The position numbers and the translations under genes are program-made. DNA of 64,000 nt, from assembly GCF_016786215.1 (NCBI RefSeq), contig NZ_JADOBG010000003.1, positions 1 through 64,000 of the forward strand, given 5' to 3'. Origin of the DNA: Legionella bononiensis (GTDB lineage: Bacteria > Pseudomonadota > Gammaproteobacteria > Legionellales > Legionellaceae). The notes beneath the pieces were generated by a model, which saw nothing but the letters and a program-made list of their open reading frames with translations, made no database searches and had not been told where the DNA came from. Below are positions 1 through 8,629 of the stretch, piece after piece (the stretch's first letter is position 1; each line of letters opens with the position of its first letter).

Positions 1-8
1 TATCTCTT

Positions 9-104
9 CGTCATCCCGAGTGAAACGAGGGATCTCCTGAATGTGGCTGGGAAATGAAATCAATGCCACATTGAGGGAGATCCTCCACTGCGTTCAGGAT
101 GACG
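9..104. repeat. Interspersed palindromic repeat, full copy
   Basis: The element opens with CGTCATCC and closes with the inverted GGATGACG. Inner inverted segments (GGATCTCC with GGAGATCC, and TGTGGC with GCCACA) make one long imperfect hairpin. It lies in a gene-free stretch upstream of the permease gene. The same left half recurs at 168-240. Such extragenic dyad repeats are common in Legionella and related genomes. It is probably non-coding and non-autonomous. Confidence 0.6.
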
Positions 105-167
105 CCGCTTGATATAAGTGGTTTGTTATAAATGGTTTGGTATAAATAGAACTAATTAATATCTCCT

Positions 168-240
168 CGTCATCCCGAGTGAAACGAGGGATCTCCTGAA
201 TGTGGCTGGAAACAAATACAATGCCACTTTAAGGGAGTTT
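168..240. repeat. Interspersed palindromic repeat, partial copy
   Basis: This repeats the left half of the element at 9-104 almost base for base through GTGGCTGG, then keeps a diverged GCCAC-TT-AGGGAG arm. The closing GGATGACG arm is replaced by unrelated sequence. Between the copies (about 111-150) is a short iterated AT-rich motif of the form GGTTTGxTATAAAT. The rest of the stretch to 477 is AT-rich and shows no gene. Confidence 0.5.
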
Positions 241-477
241 CTATTCTGTCTTCGGGGCGATGTAATTCAGTATTAATAAAACAAAAAATGGAATCAGAAT
301 AACAAGAAATCAGGCAACTCATTGATTATTTTTACATAAAATGTTAAATTTGATGGTTAACTATTTATGATGAATCCAGGTGCATGGACATTTTTTATTT
401 CACTCTACTAAACTCACATTATTATAGTTATCTGCCTAGCAATTTGCCTTACTACTGCACCCTTTAAGGATCCAATT

Positions 478-1854
478 ATGAATCATTCAAAAAAAGTGTT
501 GAGCGTCTTTTCTTTGGTTATGATTAACATAATTGCTGTAGACAGTTTAAGAACCCTCCCCATCAGTGCCAAACTCGGGTTATCATTAATCTCTTATTAT
601 GTAGTAGCGGCTTTTGCTTTTTTTATTCCCGTTGCCCTGGTAGCAGCCGAATTGGCCACCGCTTACCCTAATACCGGAGGCATCTACGTCTGGGTTAGAG
701 AAGCTTTTGGAAGACGAGCGGGTTTTATAACCATATGGTTGCAATGGATATACAATGTTGTCTGGTATCCAACCATGCTGGCTTTTATAGCGGCAACACT
801 ATCCTATTTAATCGCCCCACATTTAGCCAATAATAAATTCTATCTTTTAGGCACCGCATTAAGCCTTTTTTGGCTGTTTACTCTGTTAAATTGTTTTGGT
901 ATGAAATTATCAAGCATAGTCAGTATATTAGGCGCAACTCTAGGTACCGTTCTACCGATGCTTATCATAATAATTCTTGGTGTCGTATGGATGTTTCAAG
1001 GCAGACCAATGGCGGTTAATTATCCCTCTTCCTGGTTTCCAGATTTTAGCTCTTTAGGTAATTTAGCACTTTTTTCAGCAGTATTGTTTGGTTTGATCGG
1101 CATGGAGATGTCTGCCGTGCATGCCGAAGAAGTTAAGAACCCACAGCGAGATTATCCCAGAGCACTGCTTTACTCGACAATTGTGATTATATCAACTTTA
1201 TCCATGGGATCATTAGCTATCGTAATTGTCGTTCCTAATGATCATTTGAGCGTGGTATCTGGATTAATTGATGCTTATGCCATATTTTTCAAATCCTATA
1301 ATATGCCCTGGATGACCTCAGTTATTGCCGTACTGATCATTTTAGGGGGCCTGAGTGGTGTTTCTGCATGGATTATTGGTCCAACTAAAGGATTGTTAGT
1401 ATCGGCTCGAGATGGGTCACTTCCAGCACGATTTGCTCGTGTAAATCGCTTCGGAGCACCGGTTACTATTCTGGTTACTCAGGGAATAATATTTACGATT
1501 TTGAGTACTATTTTTATATTGCTTGATTCTATTAATGCCGCCTATTGGATTTTAAGTGATTTGAGTGCTCAAATGGCTTTATTAGTTTATATCATCATGT
1601 TTGCAGCTGCTATAAAACTAAGGTATTCCCGACCCGATCATCCACGCGGCTATACCATTCCTGGCGGTACTATCGTTATGTGGCTTGTTGCCGGGATCGG
1701 AATTATATGCTGCGTCATCGCGATGATAGTCGGTTTCATACCGCCATCACAAATTCCCATAGGTAATGTATATTTCTTCGAAGCGTTCTTGATTGGCGGT
1801 TTAATCTTATTTGTCCTGGTACCCTGGTTTTTCGCAAAAAGGCATGAAGATTAA
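478..1854 (+). CDS. APC-superfamily amino acid permease (GadC-like antiporter family)
   Basis: Inner-membrane amino acid transporter of the APC superfamily, probably an exchanger. The 458-residue protein is hydrophobic throughout with about 12 membrane segments. Near the N-terminus it has the glycine-rich helix-1 region and the ELATAYPNTGGIYVW segment that typifies glutamate:GABA-antiporter-like permeases. The conserved GLSGVSAWIIGPTKG segment lies near residue 290-305. Length is normal for the family. The start is ATG 478, with a purine-rich AAGGAT about 7 bases upstream. It is monocistronic and faces the peptide-export locus convergently. Amino acids are the main carbon source of Legionella, so such permeases are numerous; the substrate cannot be told from sequence. 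Confidence 0.8.
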   Translation: MNHSKKVLSVFSLVMINIIAVDSLRTLPISAKLGLSLISYYVVAAFAFFIPVALVAAELATAYPNTGGIYVWVREAFGRRAGFITIWLQWIYNVVWYPTMLAFIAATLSYLIAPHLANNKFYLLGTALSLFWLFTLLNCFGMKLSSIVSILGATLGTVLPMLIIIILGVVWMFQGRPMAVNYPSSWFPDFSSLGNLALFSAVLFGLIGMEMSAVHAEEVKNPQRDYPRALLYSTIVIISTLSMGSLAIVIVVPNDHLSVVSGLIDAYAIFFKSYNMPWMTSVIAVLIILGGLSGVSAWIIGPTKGLLVSARDGSLPARFARVNRFGAPVTILVTQGIIFTILSTIFILLDSINAAYWILSDLSAQMALLVYIIMFAAAIKLRYSRPDHPRGYTIPGGTIVMWLVAGIGIICCVIAMIVGFIPPSQIPIGNVYFFEAFLIGGLILFVLVPWFFAKRHED

Positions 1855-2001
1855 ATGTTCATAGATCATCAAGGGGTGTTGATTATACATCATTTTTTTC
1901 CTAACGCTTCGCGACGTGTACCCGAACGATACCCGCTTTTGTAGGTTATATGACTCAGTGTGAATTAACACACACTATAAAGTGGTTTAATTAACTAACC
2001 A

Positions 2002-4149
2002 TCATATCATTTGTTTTTTTACCAACTGCCCAAAAAAACCACCCTCCTTCAATAGCTGTTGATAATTCCCAGTTTGAACTATCTTTCCTTCAGCAACTAC
2101 ATAGATTCTATCTGCGTTAATCAATGTACTTAAGCGGTGAGCAACAACAATTCGGGTAATGTTCAGTTGTTCGATATTATGCATTACCTCTGCCTGAGTT
2201 GTATTATCCAAAGCAGAAGTCGCTTCATCCAAAAGCAGTATTCTGGGCTTTCTTGATAATGCGCGAGCAATCATTAATCGTTGCCGTTGGCCTACAGATA
2301 AGGTTTTTCCACCTTCAGTCAACAGTGTTAACATTCCCATGGGCATTTCTTCAATATCTTTTGCGAAACCAGCCAGTTTGGCAGCCTGCCAGGCATCATC
2401 CACTGAACATAAACTACCAGCAACAATATTCTCAAATACTGTTCCAGGAAATAATGAACCATTTTGTAAAACAACGCCAAATTGTTCTCTGAGTAAACGT
2501 ATATTTAATTTATTTATATTTTGACCATCAAAATATACAGCACCCTGAGTCGGTGTTTCAAAACCCAAAAGCAAGCGGATCACAGTTGATTTACCGCTGC
2601 CAGTAGCCCCAGTTATCGCAATGAACTCACCGGGTTCAGCATAAAGGGATATACTATTTAATACAGGTGTTTGAGCTCCCTTATAATGAAAGCTGATGTC
2701 TTTAAGTTGAATTTTACCAGTCAACTCGTTAATAACAACGCCTTCCATCTCTGGTGTTTCCTGTAAAATTGGACGAATTCTTTCATAAAGTGGAATTAAT
2801 TCTATTGATTTTGAAAGCACTTCAGATAACGCTAACAACGCGCTAAAAAACTGCCCAAATGCAGCATTAAATGCGATAAAAGCCCCAAAACTCAGCGTGA
2901 CCACTCCACTGCCTATCATTGCATATAAAAAGATAAAAATTACTACGGAGAATAAACCTCGAATGAGCTCAAATCGTAACTCCCAAAGAGATAATAACAA
3001 GGATAATCTGCTTTTTTTACAAAAGATGTTTATCCAGATTGCAAATGCACGTGACTCGCTATTGCTAATCCGTAACTTGCTGATACTGGTCAAATATTGA
3101 AAAGACAATTCCGTTAACTGAGCCTGTAATTCAATAATGGGTCTTTGATATTTTAGGAGAACTATATTAGAAATGGTAATTAAAATAACAACCAATACAA
3201 TAAGCAAAATAGACCATGACGCGAGAACTGGTGAATAATAAAACATCAAAATCAACGTAATAAAGGAAAAAATGCCTCCTAAAAGCGCATGTAATCCAGT
3301 ATTGGTTAGCTCCTCTTGCATCGCATCTATCCCGGCAGCACGCAAAGTCAAATCCCCGGGACTATAGCGATGGAAAAATGAAACAGGAAGTCTTAACAAA
3401 CGATCCCATACAGCAGGTTGAACCGTCGAATTCATTTTAAATCGTACTCGAAGAGCTGAAAAACTTTGAGCCAGACTGAATAATGCTATAGCAAAACAGG
3501 CTGCAATAATGCCAAAAACACTTTGAGACAAGATACTTAAATTAGCTCCTGGTACAGCATCATCCAAAATAATTCCTGTTATAACAGGTACTACCAAGCC
3601 AAAAATGCCAATTAGAATTTGCATGGACAGGATGCGGAAGCAATCAGCTTTTTGATTAACCAGTGCAAACTGAAACAAACGTCCAAGATTGATTTTTTGA
3701 TCCGGGAAGGTACGATAAAAAGTATAAGCTCTGGAGGATAAACCCTCGATAAAGTCTGAAGTAATTGATTCATAAACACCTGACTGAGCATTAAAAAAAC
3801 GGTACTTACCTGATTTACCCGGTATTAAGGCAATAGGTTTATCTGTATTTTTTTCAAATACAATCATCGGACCATTATCAAAATTCCACCAACTTCCTGT
3901 TAATAAGGTAGTCCGAAACCGAAAACCGGATGCTTTTACTATAGCTCTAAGCATTTCATGATTGGTGTACTCAGATGAGACTACATCGGGTTTCTTCAAA
4001 GGGATTTGCAAATATTTTGAAACTAATTGGCAGGCCATCCAAAGCTCATCTTCATTTTTACCGGTGAACGCCTCTTCATTCAAATCAAAAACGGATACTA
4101 TTTGAGCCATGGCTTCATCCATGATTCGATCATTGTTTTTATCCATCAT
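2002..4149 (-). CDS. NHLM-type bacteriocin/peptide ABC exporter, ATP-binding/permease (no peptidase)
   Basis: Second ABC half-transporter of a peptide-export locus, 715 residues. An N-terminal soluble region (about 1-150) lacks the C39 Cys/His signature. It is followed by a six-helix exporter domain (about 165-450) and an ATPase domain with Walker A GATGSGKST, signature LSVGQRQRL and Walker B ILLLDEATSALD. The layout matches the family called NHLM bacteriocin system ABC transporter, ATP-binding protein. ATG 4149 overlaps the end of the upstream peptidase-transporter gene by 11 bases, so translation is likely coupled (GAGGTGA just upstream). It may form a heterodimer with that protein or act beside it; which of these holds cannot be seen. 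Confidence 0.85.
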   Translation of the reverse strand: MMDKNNDRIMDEAMAQIVSVFDLNEEAFTGKNEDELWMACQLVSKYLQIPLKKPDVVSSEYTNHEMLRAIVKASGFRFRTTLLTGSWWNFDNGPMIVFEKNTDKPIALIPGKSGKYRFFNAQSGVYESITSDFIEGLSSRAYTFYRTFPDQKINLGRLFQFALVNQKADCFRILSMQILIGIFGLVVPVITGIILDDAVPGANLSILSQSVFGIIAACFAIALFSLAQSFSALRVRFKMNSTVQPAVWDRLLRLPVSFFHRYSPGDLTLRAAGIDAMQEELTNTGLHALLGGIFSFITLILMFYYSPVLASWSILLIVLVVILITISNIVLLKYQRPIIELQAQLTELSFQYLTSISKLRISNSESRAFAIWINIFCKKSRLSLLLSLWELRFELIRGLFSVVIFIFLYAMIGSGVVTLSFGAFIAFNAAFGQFFSALLALSEVLSKSIELIPLYERIRPILQETPEMEGVVINELTGKIQLKDISFHYKGAQTPVLNSISLYAEPGEFIAITGATGSGKSTVIRLLLGFETPTQGAVYFDGQNINKLNIRLLREQFGVVLQNGSLFPGTVFENIVAGSLCSVDDAWQAAKLAGFAKDIEEMPMGMLTLLTEGGKTLSVGQRQRLMIARALSRKPRILLLDEATSALDNTTQAEVMHNIEQLNITRIVVAHRLSTLINADRIYVVAEGKIVQTGNYQQLLKEGGFFGQLVKKQMI

Positions 4150-6310
4150 TCACCTCGAACAAAAGGCGTTTATAAACACCTCCGAGTTGTATTAATGATT
4201 CATGGGTTCCACGCTCAACTATCATCCCTTGCTCAATAACTAAAATTTCGTCACAGGAACGTATCGTACTTAAACGATGAGCCACAACCAGTAAGGAACA
4301 GCCACGTTTCTTTAAATTAGCAAAAATTTTTGCCTCAGTAATGGCATCCAGTGAGGATGTCGCTTCATCAAGAACGAGTAATTTGGGTTTGGTTACCAAG
4401 GCTCTTGCAATTTCCAACTGCTGGCGCTCTCCTCCACTAAAATTAGCGCCTTGAGTATGCACCGGGCTTGTTAATCCCAACCCGCGCTGTTCTAATAATG
4501 AGATGAGTTCTGCATCTTCAATTGCTTGTTCTACCGCCGTGGTGGAAACTGTTGAATCCCATAAAGTCAAATTATCCAGAATTGATCCCTCGAAAAGAAA
4601 AATATCCTGATCTACAAAAGCTAAAGTTGAACTAATCAACTCTCTTGATAGTTCTGAATATCTGTGATTATCAAGTGCAATATCTCCACACCATGGCTTA
4701 TAGAGACCACAGGCCAATTTCGCGATGGTTGATTTGCCACTTCCTGTGGAACCCACGATTGCCAAAGATTTTCCAGGTACTAGTGATAAATTAATTTCTT
4801 TAACTATGGGTTCATCTAATGGAGAATATCCATAACTAATATTCTTCATGGTTAAAGTACCATCCAATTGATTCACTGCATTCAAAGTATTGGCTTTATT
4901 TAGCTTTTTACTCATTAATTCAGTATCTTCTGGATTATTTAAAATATCATTAAGACGAGACAAATCAGCTCGAATTTCCTGAAGTTTTGTCCCAAGTCCA
5001 ATCAATTCATTTAATGGTTCATTGAAACTCAGTAATACATATTGAAATGCGATTAAACCACCAACCGTTAAATACCCGTCCATAATACGTAGACTTCCAA
5101 TCCCTAATATCAATGCAGTAGAAACTCCTAATAAAATGGGCGATAAAAGGGACATAAAAGTTGAATAGAGTTCAATGCTCTGTTGGCTATTGATGGTTTT
5201 TGCATGATAACCAGCCCATCGCTGAAAATAGTCATCTTCAACTCCAGAGGCTTTCAGAGTTTCAATACCCTGTAAACCAGCCATTTCCATACCAGTCAGC
5301 TTGCCCTCCTCCTGATATAAGCGCATGCTTCGATTGGCAATTTTTTTTGCAAACAAGAAAAAAACCAGCGCATTGATCAACGCAATACAGATTCCGATAC
5401 CAGCAAGCATCCAATCAAACAACATCATAATCAGGGCATAGATCACCATATTAATAAGCCCAACCACATTTGAACTAAGGTCTGCAGACAAAAGTTCTGC
5501 AATATGATCATTAGATGCAATACGAGAGCTAATGTCACCTGAAAATCGTTGCGAAAAAAAAGACATCGGTAAGCGTAATGTATGCCACAAAAATTGAGCT
5601 GACGTTGTCATCACCAACTTAAGTTGAAGCTTGATGATATGAATATGTTCAATCCAGGTCAGTACAGCAGCCATCAACCCTGTCAGTAACATCCCCCAAA
5701 GTAAAGGCAACAACCATCCCGAAAGGTTACGAATGAGTACTTCATCAATAAATATTTTTGCGAACGCGGCCATCAGGATATTGGGTATCGTAAGAAAAAG
5801 ACTGGCTAAAATAATAAATAAAACTGCGTTTTGCGTACCGGAAAACCGTGATTTCAAATTGTGCCATAACGTATCTTTAACACCACCAGGAACAAACTCA
5901 GAAGTGAGTTCGAACAATAAAACAACACCCGTAAATCCGAGACTAAATTCCTTATAAGTCAAAGATCGCAGGCCAACAGCAGGATCGTTTATGTATACTT
6001 TGTTATTATCAAAACCTTCAATAACGACAAAATGATTAAATTCCCAAAACGCAATACAAGGGTAAGAAAGTTTAGATAAATCAGCCAAATCCGCCTCAGC
6101 TCCCTGAGCCTTTAAACCATAGCTTCTGGCTGCGCGTAAAATATTCAGCGCTTTACTGCCATCTCGCGAAACTCCGCAAACGTATCTTAATTCTTCAAGA
6201 GAGACATAACGATGATAATAAGCCAGAATAATAGCTAAAGCTGCTGCGCCACATTCAACAGCCTCCATCTGTAAAATCACCGGAGTTTTGACTCTGTGTA
6301 TAGGATTCAT
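4139..6310 (-). CDS. NHLM-type peptidase-containing ABC transporter (C39 peptidase, permease, ATPase)
   Basis: Bifunctional exporter that in this family removes double-glycine leaders from peptides and pumps the mature peptide out. The N-terminal C39 peptidase domain (about 1-130) has the catalytic segment QMEAVECGAA, the histidine in FNHFVVIEGF and the aspartate in YINDPAVG. A six-helix exporter domain follows (about 160-440), then an ATPase with GSTGSGKST, FSGGERQQLEIARAL and LLVLDEATSSLD. ATG 6310 overlaps the stop of the HlyD gene as ATGA and has GGGGCTGGA upstream; an in-frame ATG four codons earlier is less likely. The intact peptidase fits the two GG-leader peptides encoded upstream in the same direction. 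Confidence 0.9.
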   Translation of the reverse strand: MNPIHRVKTPVILQMEAVECGAAALAIILAYYHRYVSLEELRYVCGVSRDGSKALNILRAARSYGLKAQGAEADLADLSKLSYPCIAFWEFNHFVVIEGFDNNKVYINDPAVGLRSLTYKEFSLGFTGVVLLFELTSEFVPGGVKDTLWHNLKSRFSGTQNAVLFIILASLFLTIPNILMAAFAKIFIDEVLIRNLSGWLLPLLWGMLLTGLMAAVLTWIEHIHIIKLQLKLVMTTSAQFLWHTLRLPMSFFSQRFSGDISSRIASNDHIAELLSADLSSNVVGLINMVIYALIMMLFDWMLAGIGICIALINALVFFLFAKKIANRSMRLYQEEGKLTGMEMAGLQGIETLKASGVEDDYFQRWAGYHAKTINSQQSIELYSTFMSLLSPILLGVSTALILGIGSLRIMDGYLTVGGLIAFQYVLLSFNEPLNELIGLGTKLQEIRADLSRLNDILNNPEDTELMSKKLNKANTLNAVNQLDGTLTMKNISYGYSPLDEPIVKEINLSLVPGKSLAIVGSTGSGKSTIAKLACGLYKPWCGDIALDNHRYSELSRELISSTLAFVDQDIFLFEGSILDNLTLWDSTVSTTAVEQAIEDAELISLLEQRGLGLTSPVHTQGANFSGGERQQLEIARALVTKPKLLVLDEATSSLDAITEAKIFANLKKRGCSLLVVAHRLSTIRSCDEILVIEQGMIVERGTHESLIQLGGVYKRLLFEVNDG

Positions 6311-7569
6311 TCCAGCCCCCACATTTTTTTAAATGCAGGTATAACCAATGTTATGGGTGGCTGCTCACGAATAGTAATCATCGCATTAACCAAAGTCCCT
6401 GAAGTAATTTTTACTTTAGGTCCCGTTGAAGAAGACCATTTCAGACCACTAAAGGCCGAAGAATCATTTTGAAGATGAATTCGTACAGCTACAGGAACTT
6501 CTTTAATTGAAAATTGCTTTACCAATTCTTCATTTTGCAAAACAGAAATCATCTCTTGTGAGGATGACGGAAATTCTGCTACATGCATCACTGTGCCATA
6601 GATGCTTCCATACTCAGATTTTTCAACTGTAGTTGGAGAAACTAAAGCCTTCATTTGGGTTTTGATCTGTTTGCCTGCTTCAGGGGGAAAATAAACCAGG
6701 GCATCAAGTCCTTTTCCTTCACTGGCAATTGCCAGGATAGGATTTCCAACATTAATAATACTGCCGAGTGTGCTACGAATATCGGTAACTACTCCATTAA
6801 TCGGACTGATCACATCTCTGGAGATCTTCAATTGGATTACCAGATTATTCAGAGCGAGAGTTTCATCTGTGATTTTTAATGATAATTGACGGAGTCGCTC
6901 CAGCCACTGGTCTTTAAAATTGGATTCTTCTTTATCAAGTTCAACTAACTTATCTTTATTTCCTTCCAGCTCAATTTTGACACTATAATACTCTTGATAG
7001 GTATCTTCGAGATTTTGCCTGCTTTCAATCCCTTTTTTAAAAGCGGCCTGCCTGATTGTCAATAATTGGAGTAAATGCGCATCTTTAAGCTCGGTTGCTG
7101 CAATTACCTGATTTAAAGAGGCTCTCTGCGCTTCAATTTCTTTCTTATTTTTTGCAATAGCCTGTTCAGATTCACTTTTTAATTGAGATTCGGTATTTTT
7201 TAACTCTTTAAGATAATGTTCAAGAACCTTAATTTTTTGAAGCAGATCCGGGCGAGATAAAGTGGCAACCACTTGTCCTTTTTTAACCTGATCACCGGGC
7301 TTAACTAATAATCCAACAAGAAATGCAGGGCCATCTGGAGCAACCGCATTGTAGATATCACCGCCTCCAGCCAATAAAATACCCTGCCCCTCAACTCGGG
7401 TCGGTATGCTTCCAAATATTGACCATAAAAACAGAACAAATAGTACCAGATAACACGTTCCAGCAATAATCCATGAACGAGGAGTCACCACTTGAATCAA
7501 TTGATCTAATTGTTCTGGTGATGAAAGCTGTTTTAGAGCTTCTTTACGAAACCTTATTCGCCTGGACAA
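6307..7569 (-). CDS. NHLM-type HlyD-family periplasmic adaptor
   Basis: Membrane-fusion subunit linking the ABC exporter to an outer-membrane channel. The 420-residue protein has one N-terminal membrane helix (about 37-57), a biotinyl-lipoyl-like half motif (GDQVKKGQVVATLSRPDL), a long charged coiled coil (about 115-250), the second lipoyl half (SPINGVVTDIRSTLGSIINVG) and a beta-barrel end. This resembles the NHLM bacteriocin system secretion protein family. The start is TTG 7569, with the strong ribosome site AAGGAAGGG just upstream. It lies 62 bp downstream of the first small peptide gene and overlaps the transporter gene by 4 bp. No outer-membrane TolC gene is present here; the chromosomal TolC is presumably used. 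Confidence 0.85.
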   Translation of the reverse strand: MSRRIRFRKEALKQLSSPEQLDQLIQVVTPRSWIIAGTCYLVLFVLFLWSIFGSIPTRVEGQGILLAGGGDIYNAVAPDGPAFLVGLLVKPGDQVKKGQVVATLSRPDLLQKIKVLEHYLKELKNTESQLKSESEQAIAKNKKEIEAQRASLNQVIAATELKDAHLLQLLTIRQAAFKKGIESRQNLEDTYQEYYSVKIELEGNKDKLVELDKEESNFKDQWLERLRQLSLKITDETLALNNLVIQLKISRDVISPINGVVTDIRSTLGSIINVGNPILAIASEGKGLDALVYFPPEAGKQIKTQMKALVSPTTVEKSEYGSIYGTVMHVAEFPSSSQEMISVLQNEELVKQFSIKEVPVAVRIHLQNDSSAFSGLKWSSSTGPKVKITSGTLVNAMITIREQPPITLVIPAFKKMWGLE

Positions 7570-7631
7570 AGCTTCCCTTCCTTATATGAATTGTCAACAG
7601 AACTTAATATACACTATCGATTGTTCTTATA

Positions 7632-7883
7632 TTATGAAAATCCGTGTCTGTTTTTTACTCTGAATGCAAACAAGTGAGTTGCGCTATTAAATAGTGTTAA
7701 ATCACGATTATTCATATTTCTAAGTGTGACTGCAGGTGAAACTCTAAGTTTACTGTCATTAGGAAGTATAGTGGGTACTTCTTGTAATGGCGCAAGCGGT
7801 TGTCTTATATAAGTTCTTCTAACTGGTGAAAAGGAAAAACCTCCAACGATCTGATTTAGGTCTTCATCAGGTAAGTAGTTCAT
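7632..7883 (-). CDS. Double-glycine leader peptide precursor 1 (putative secreted peptide)
   Basis: 83-residue product with leader MNYLPDEDLNQIVGG followed by a 68-residue basic core beginning FSFSPVRR. The leader has the acidic/hydrophobic spacing and GG site expected for C39 peptidases. The core has no cysteine and is rich in Arg, Asn and Leu, ending in a basic segment. The only relative in the window is the neighbouring 82-residue product, which shares the leader (13 of 15 positions) but not the core. Ribosome site GGAG lies 6 bases before ATG 7883. It sits directly upstream of, and in line with, the adaptor and exporter genes. It is an unmodified microcin-like peptide or signal by inference; no modification enzyme or obvious immunity gene is nearby. 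Confidence 0.7.
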   Translation of the reverse strand: MNYLPDEDLNQIVGGFSFSPVRRTYIRQPLAPLQEVPTILPNDSKLRVSPAVTLRNMNNRDLTLFNSATHLFAFRVKNRHGFS

Positions 7884-7948
7884 GATTTACTCCAATAAAG
7901 GTTTATGTCCATCTCCCATCCCCTAATCCATTAAAAATACATATATAA

Positions 7949-7957
7949 ACTATAGCA
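7949..7957 (-). promoter_or_regulatory. Extended -10 promoter of peptide precursor 1
   Basis: On the minus strand this reads TGCTATAGT, a TG-extended -10 box, 65 bases upstream of the ATG. The same block (CATATGCTATA with an AT-rich flank) occurs at nearly the same distance before precursor 2, so the promoter region was duplicated with the gene. No clear -35 box was seen. It probably also feeds the downstream exporter genes. Confidence 0.5.
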
Positions 7958-8148
7958 TATGGATAAGGGTATATATTCTCATTGCTTCCCATTAAGTTAT
8001 TGGATTTATATAACAGATTATTAGGGGAATATGATTAGATTTTGTTGACATTTGACCCAGGGCACAAATACATCACTTCGTGCCTGCTCCTGCAAACATC
8101 AACAAAACCTACGGGAAAGTTAATACAATTTATCTATGGTTCCTTTAA

Positions 8149-8397
8149 TTAAAGGAGCCGCTTATCTTTTTTAGATCTGACTCTAATACCGCGAACAATA
8201 GAAGTAGATCCAACAGAAGCGATTTTTGTACTGGCTGAACCTATAGGATTCACTGGCGGTTTAGCTGCCACCGATCCCGCGCGAGCAATTTCACCTCGTT
8301 CACCCAGCGGCGGTTTCATTCCATTGATTCTTCTAATGGTCATGGGTACAAAGCCCCCAACAATCTGATCGAGATCATCATCAGGTAAATAATTCAT
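8149..8397 (-). CDS. Double-glycine leader peptide precursor 2 (putative secreted peptide)
   Basis: 82-residue product with leader MNYLPDDDLDQIVGG and a 67-residue core starting FVPMTIRR. The core is rich in Gly, Pro, Ser and Arg, has no cysteine and ends in a strongly basic tail (RSKKDKRLL). Leader, ribosome site (GGAG, 6-base spacing) and upstream promoter block match precursor 1; the cores align only in the first few residues (F-x-x-x-x-x-R-R). This conserved-leader, variable-core pattern is typical of peptides sharing one exporter. It is the first gene of the minus-strand locus, 265 bp upstream of precursor 1. A role as a two-peptide bacteriocin is possible but unproven. Confidence 0.7.
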   Translation of the reverse strand: MNYLPDDDLDQIVGGFVPMTIRRINGMKPPLGERGEIARAGSVAAKPPVNPIGSASTKIASVGSTSIVRGIRVRSKKDKRLL

Positions 8398-8463
8398 GAT
8401 TCACTCCAATATAAGTTTATGCCCCTCTCCGTTTCGTAAATCCATGTCATAGGACATGAATAA

Positions 8464-8472
8464 ATTATAGCA
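8464..8472 (-). promoter_or_regulatory. Extended -10 promoter of peptide precursor 2
   Basis: Minus-strand TGCTATAAT, a consensus extended -10 box, 66 bases upstream of the ATG at 8397. It lies in the same sequence block as the promoter of precursor 1. Confidence 0.55.
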
Positions 8473-8579
8473 TATGAATAAATGTATATAATTTCATCAA
8501 CAATAAATAATCTTTTTTAATGCTAGCTAGGAAAATTGATGCTGTAATAAACAATGTATTGAATAACGTGATCGAACTA

Positions 8580-8609
8580 TTGAGTTGATCTAAAATCAGA
8601 TCAACTCAA
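8580..8609 (-). terminator. Hairpin downstream of putA
   Basis: Perfect 12-bp stem (TTGAGTTGATCT with its complement) and a 6-base loop, 20 bases past the putA stop. It lacks a good T tract on the minus strand, so it may be a weak or factor-assisted terminator or an RNA-stabilising hairpin. It separates putA from the peptide locus, which reads in the same direction. Confidence 0.4.
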
Positions 8610-8629
8610 TTAATTTGAAGTAAAAGGGA

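Noticed and set aside
1..250. CRISPR-like direct repeats
   Set aside because: Only two diverged copies of a long palindromic repeat, with no short regular spacing or spacers.
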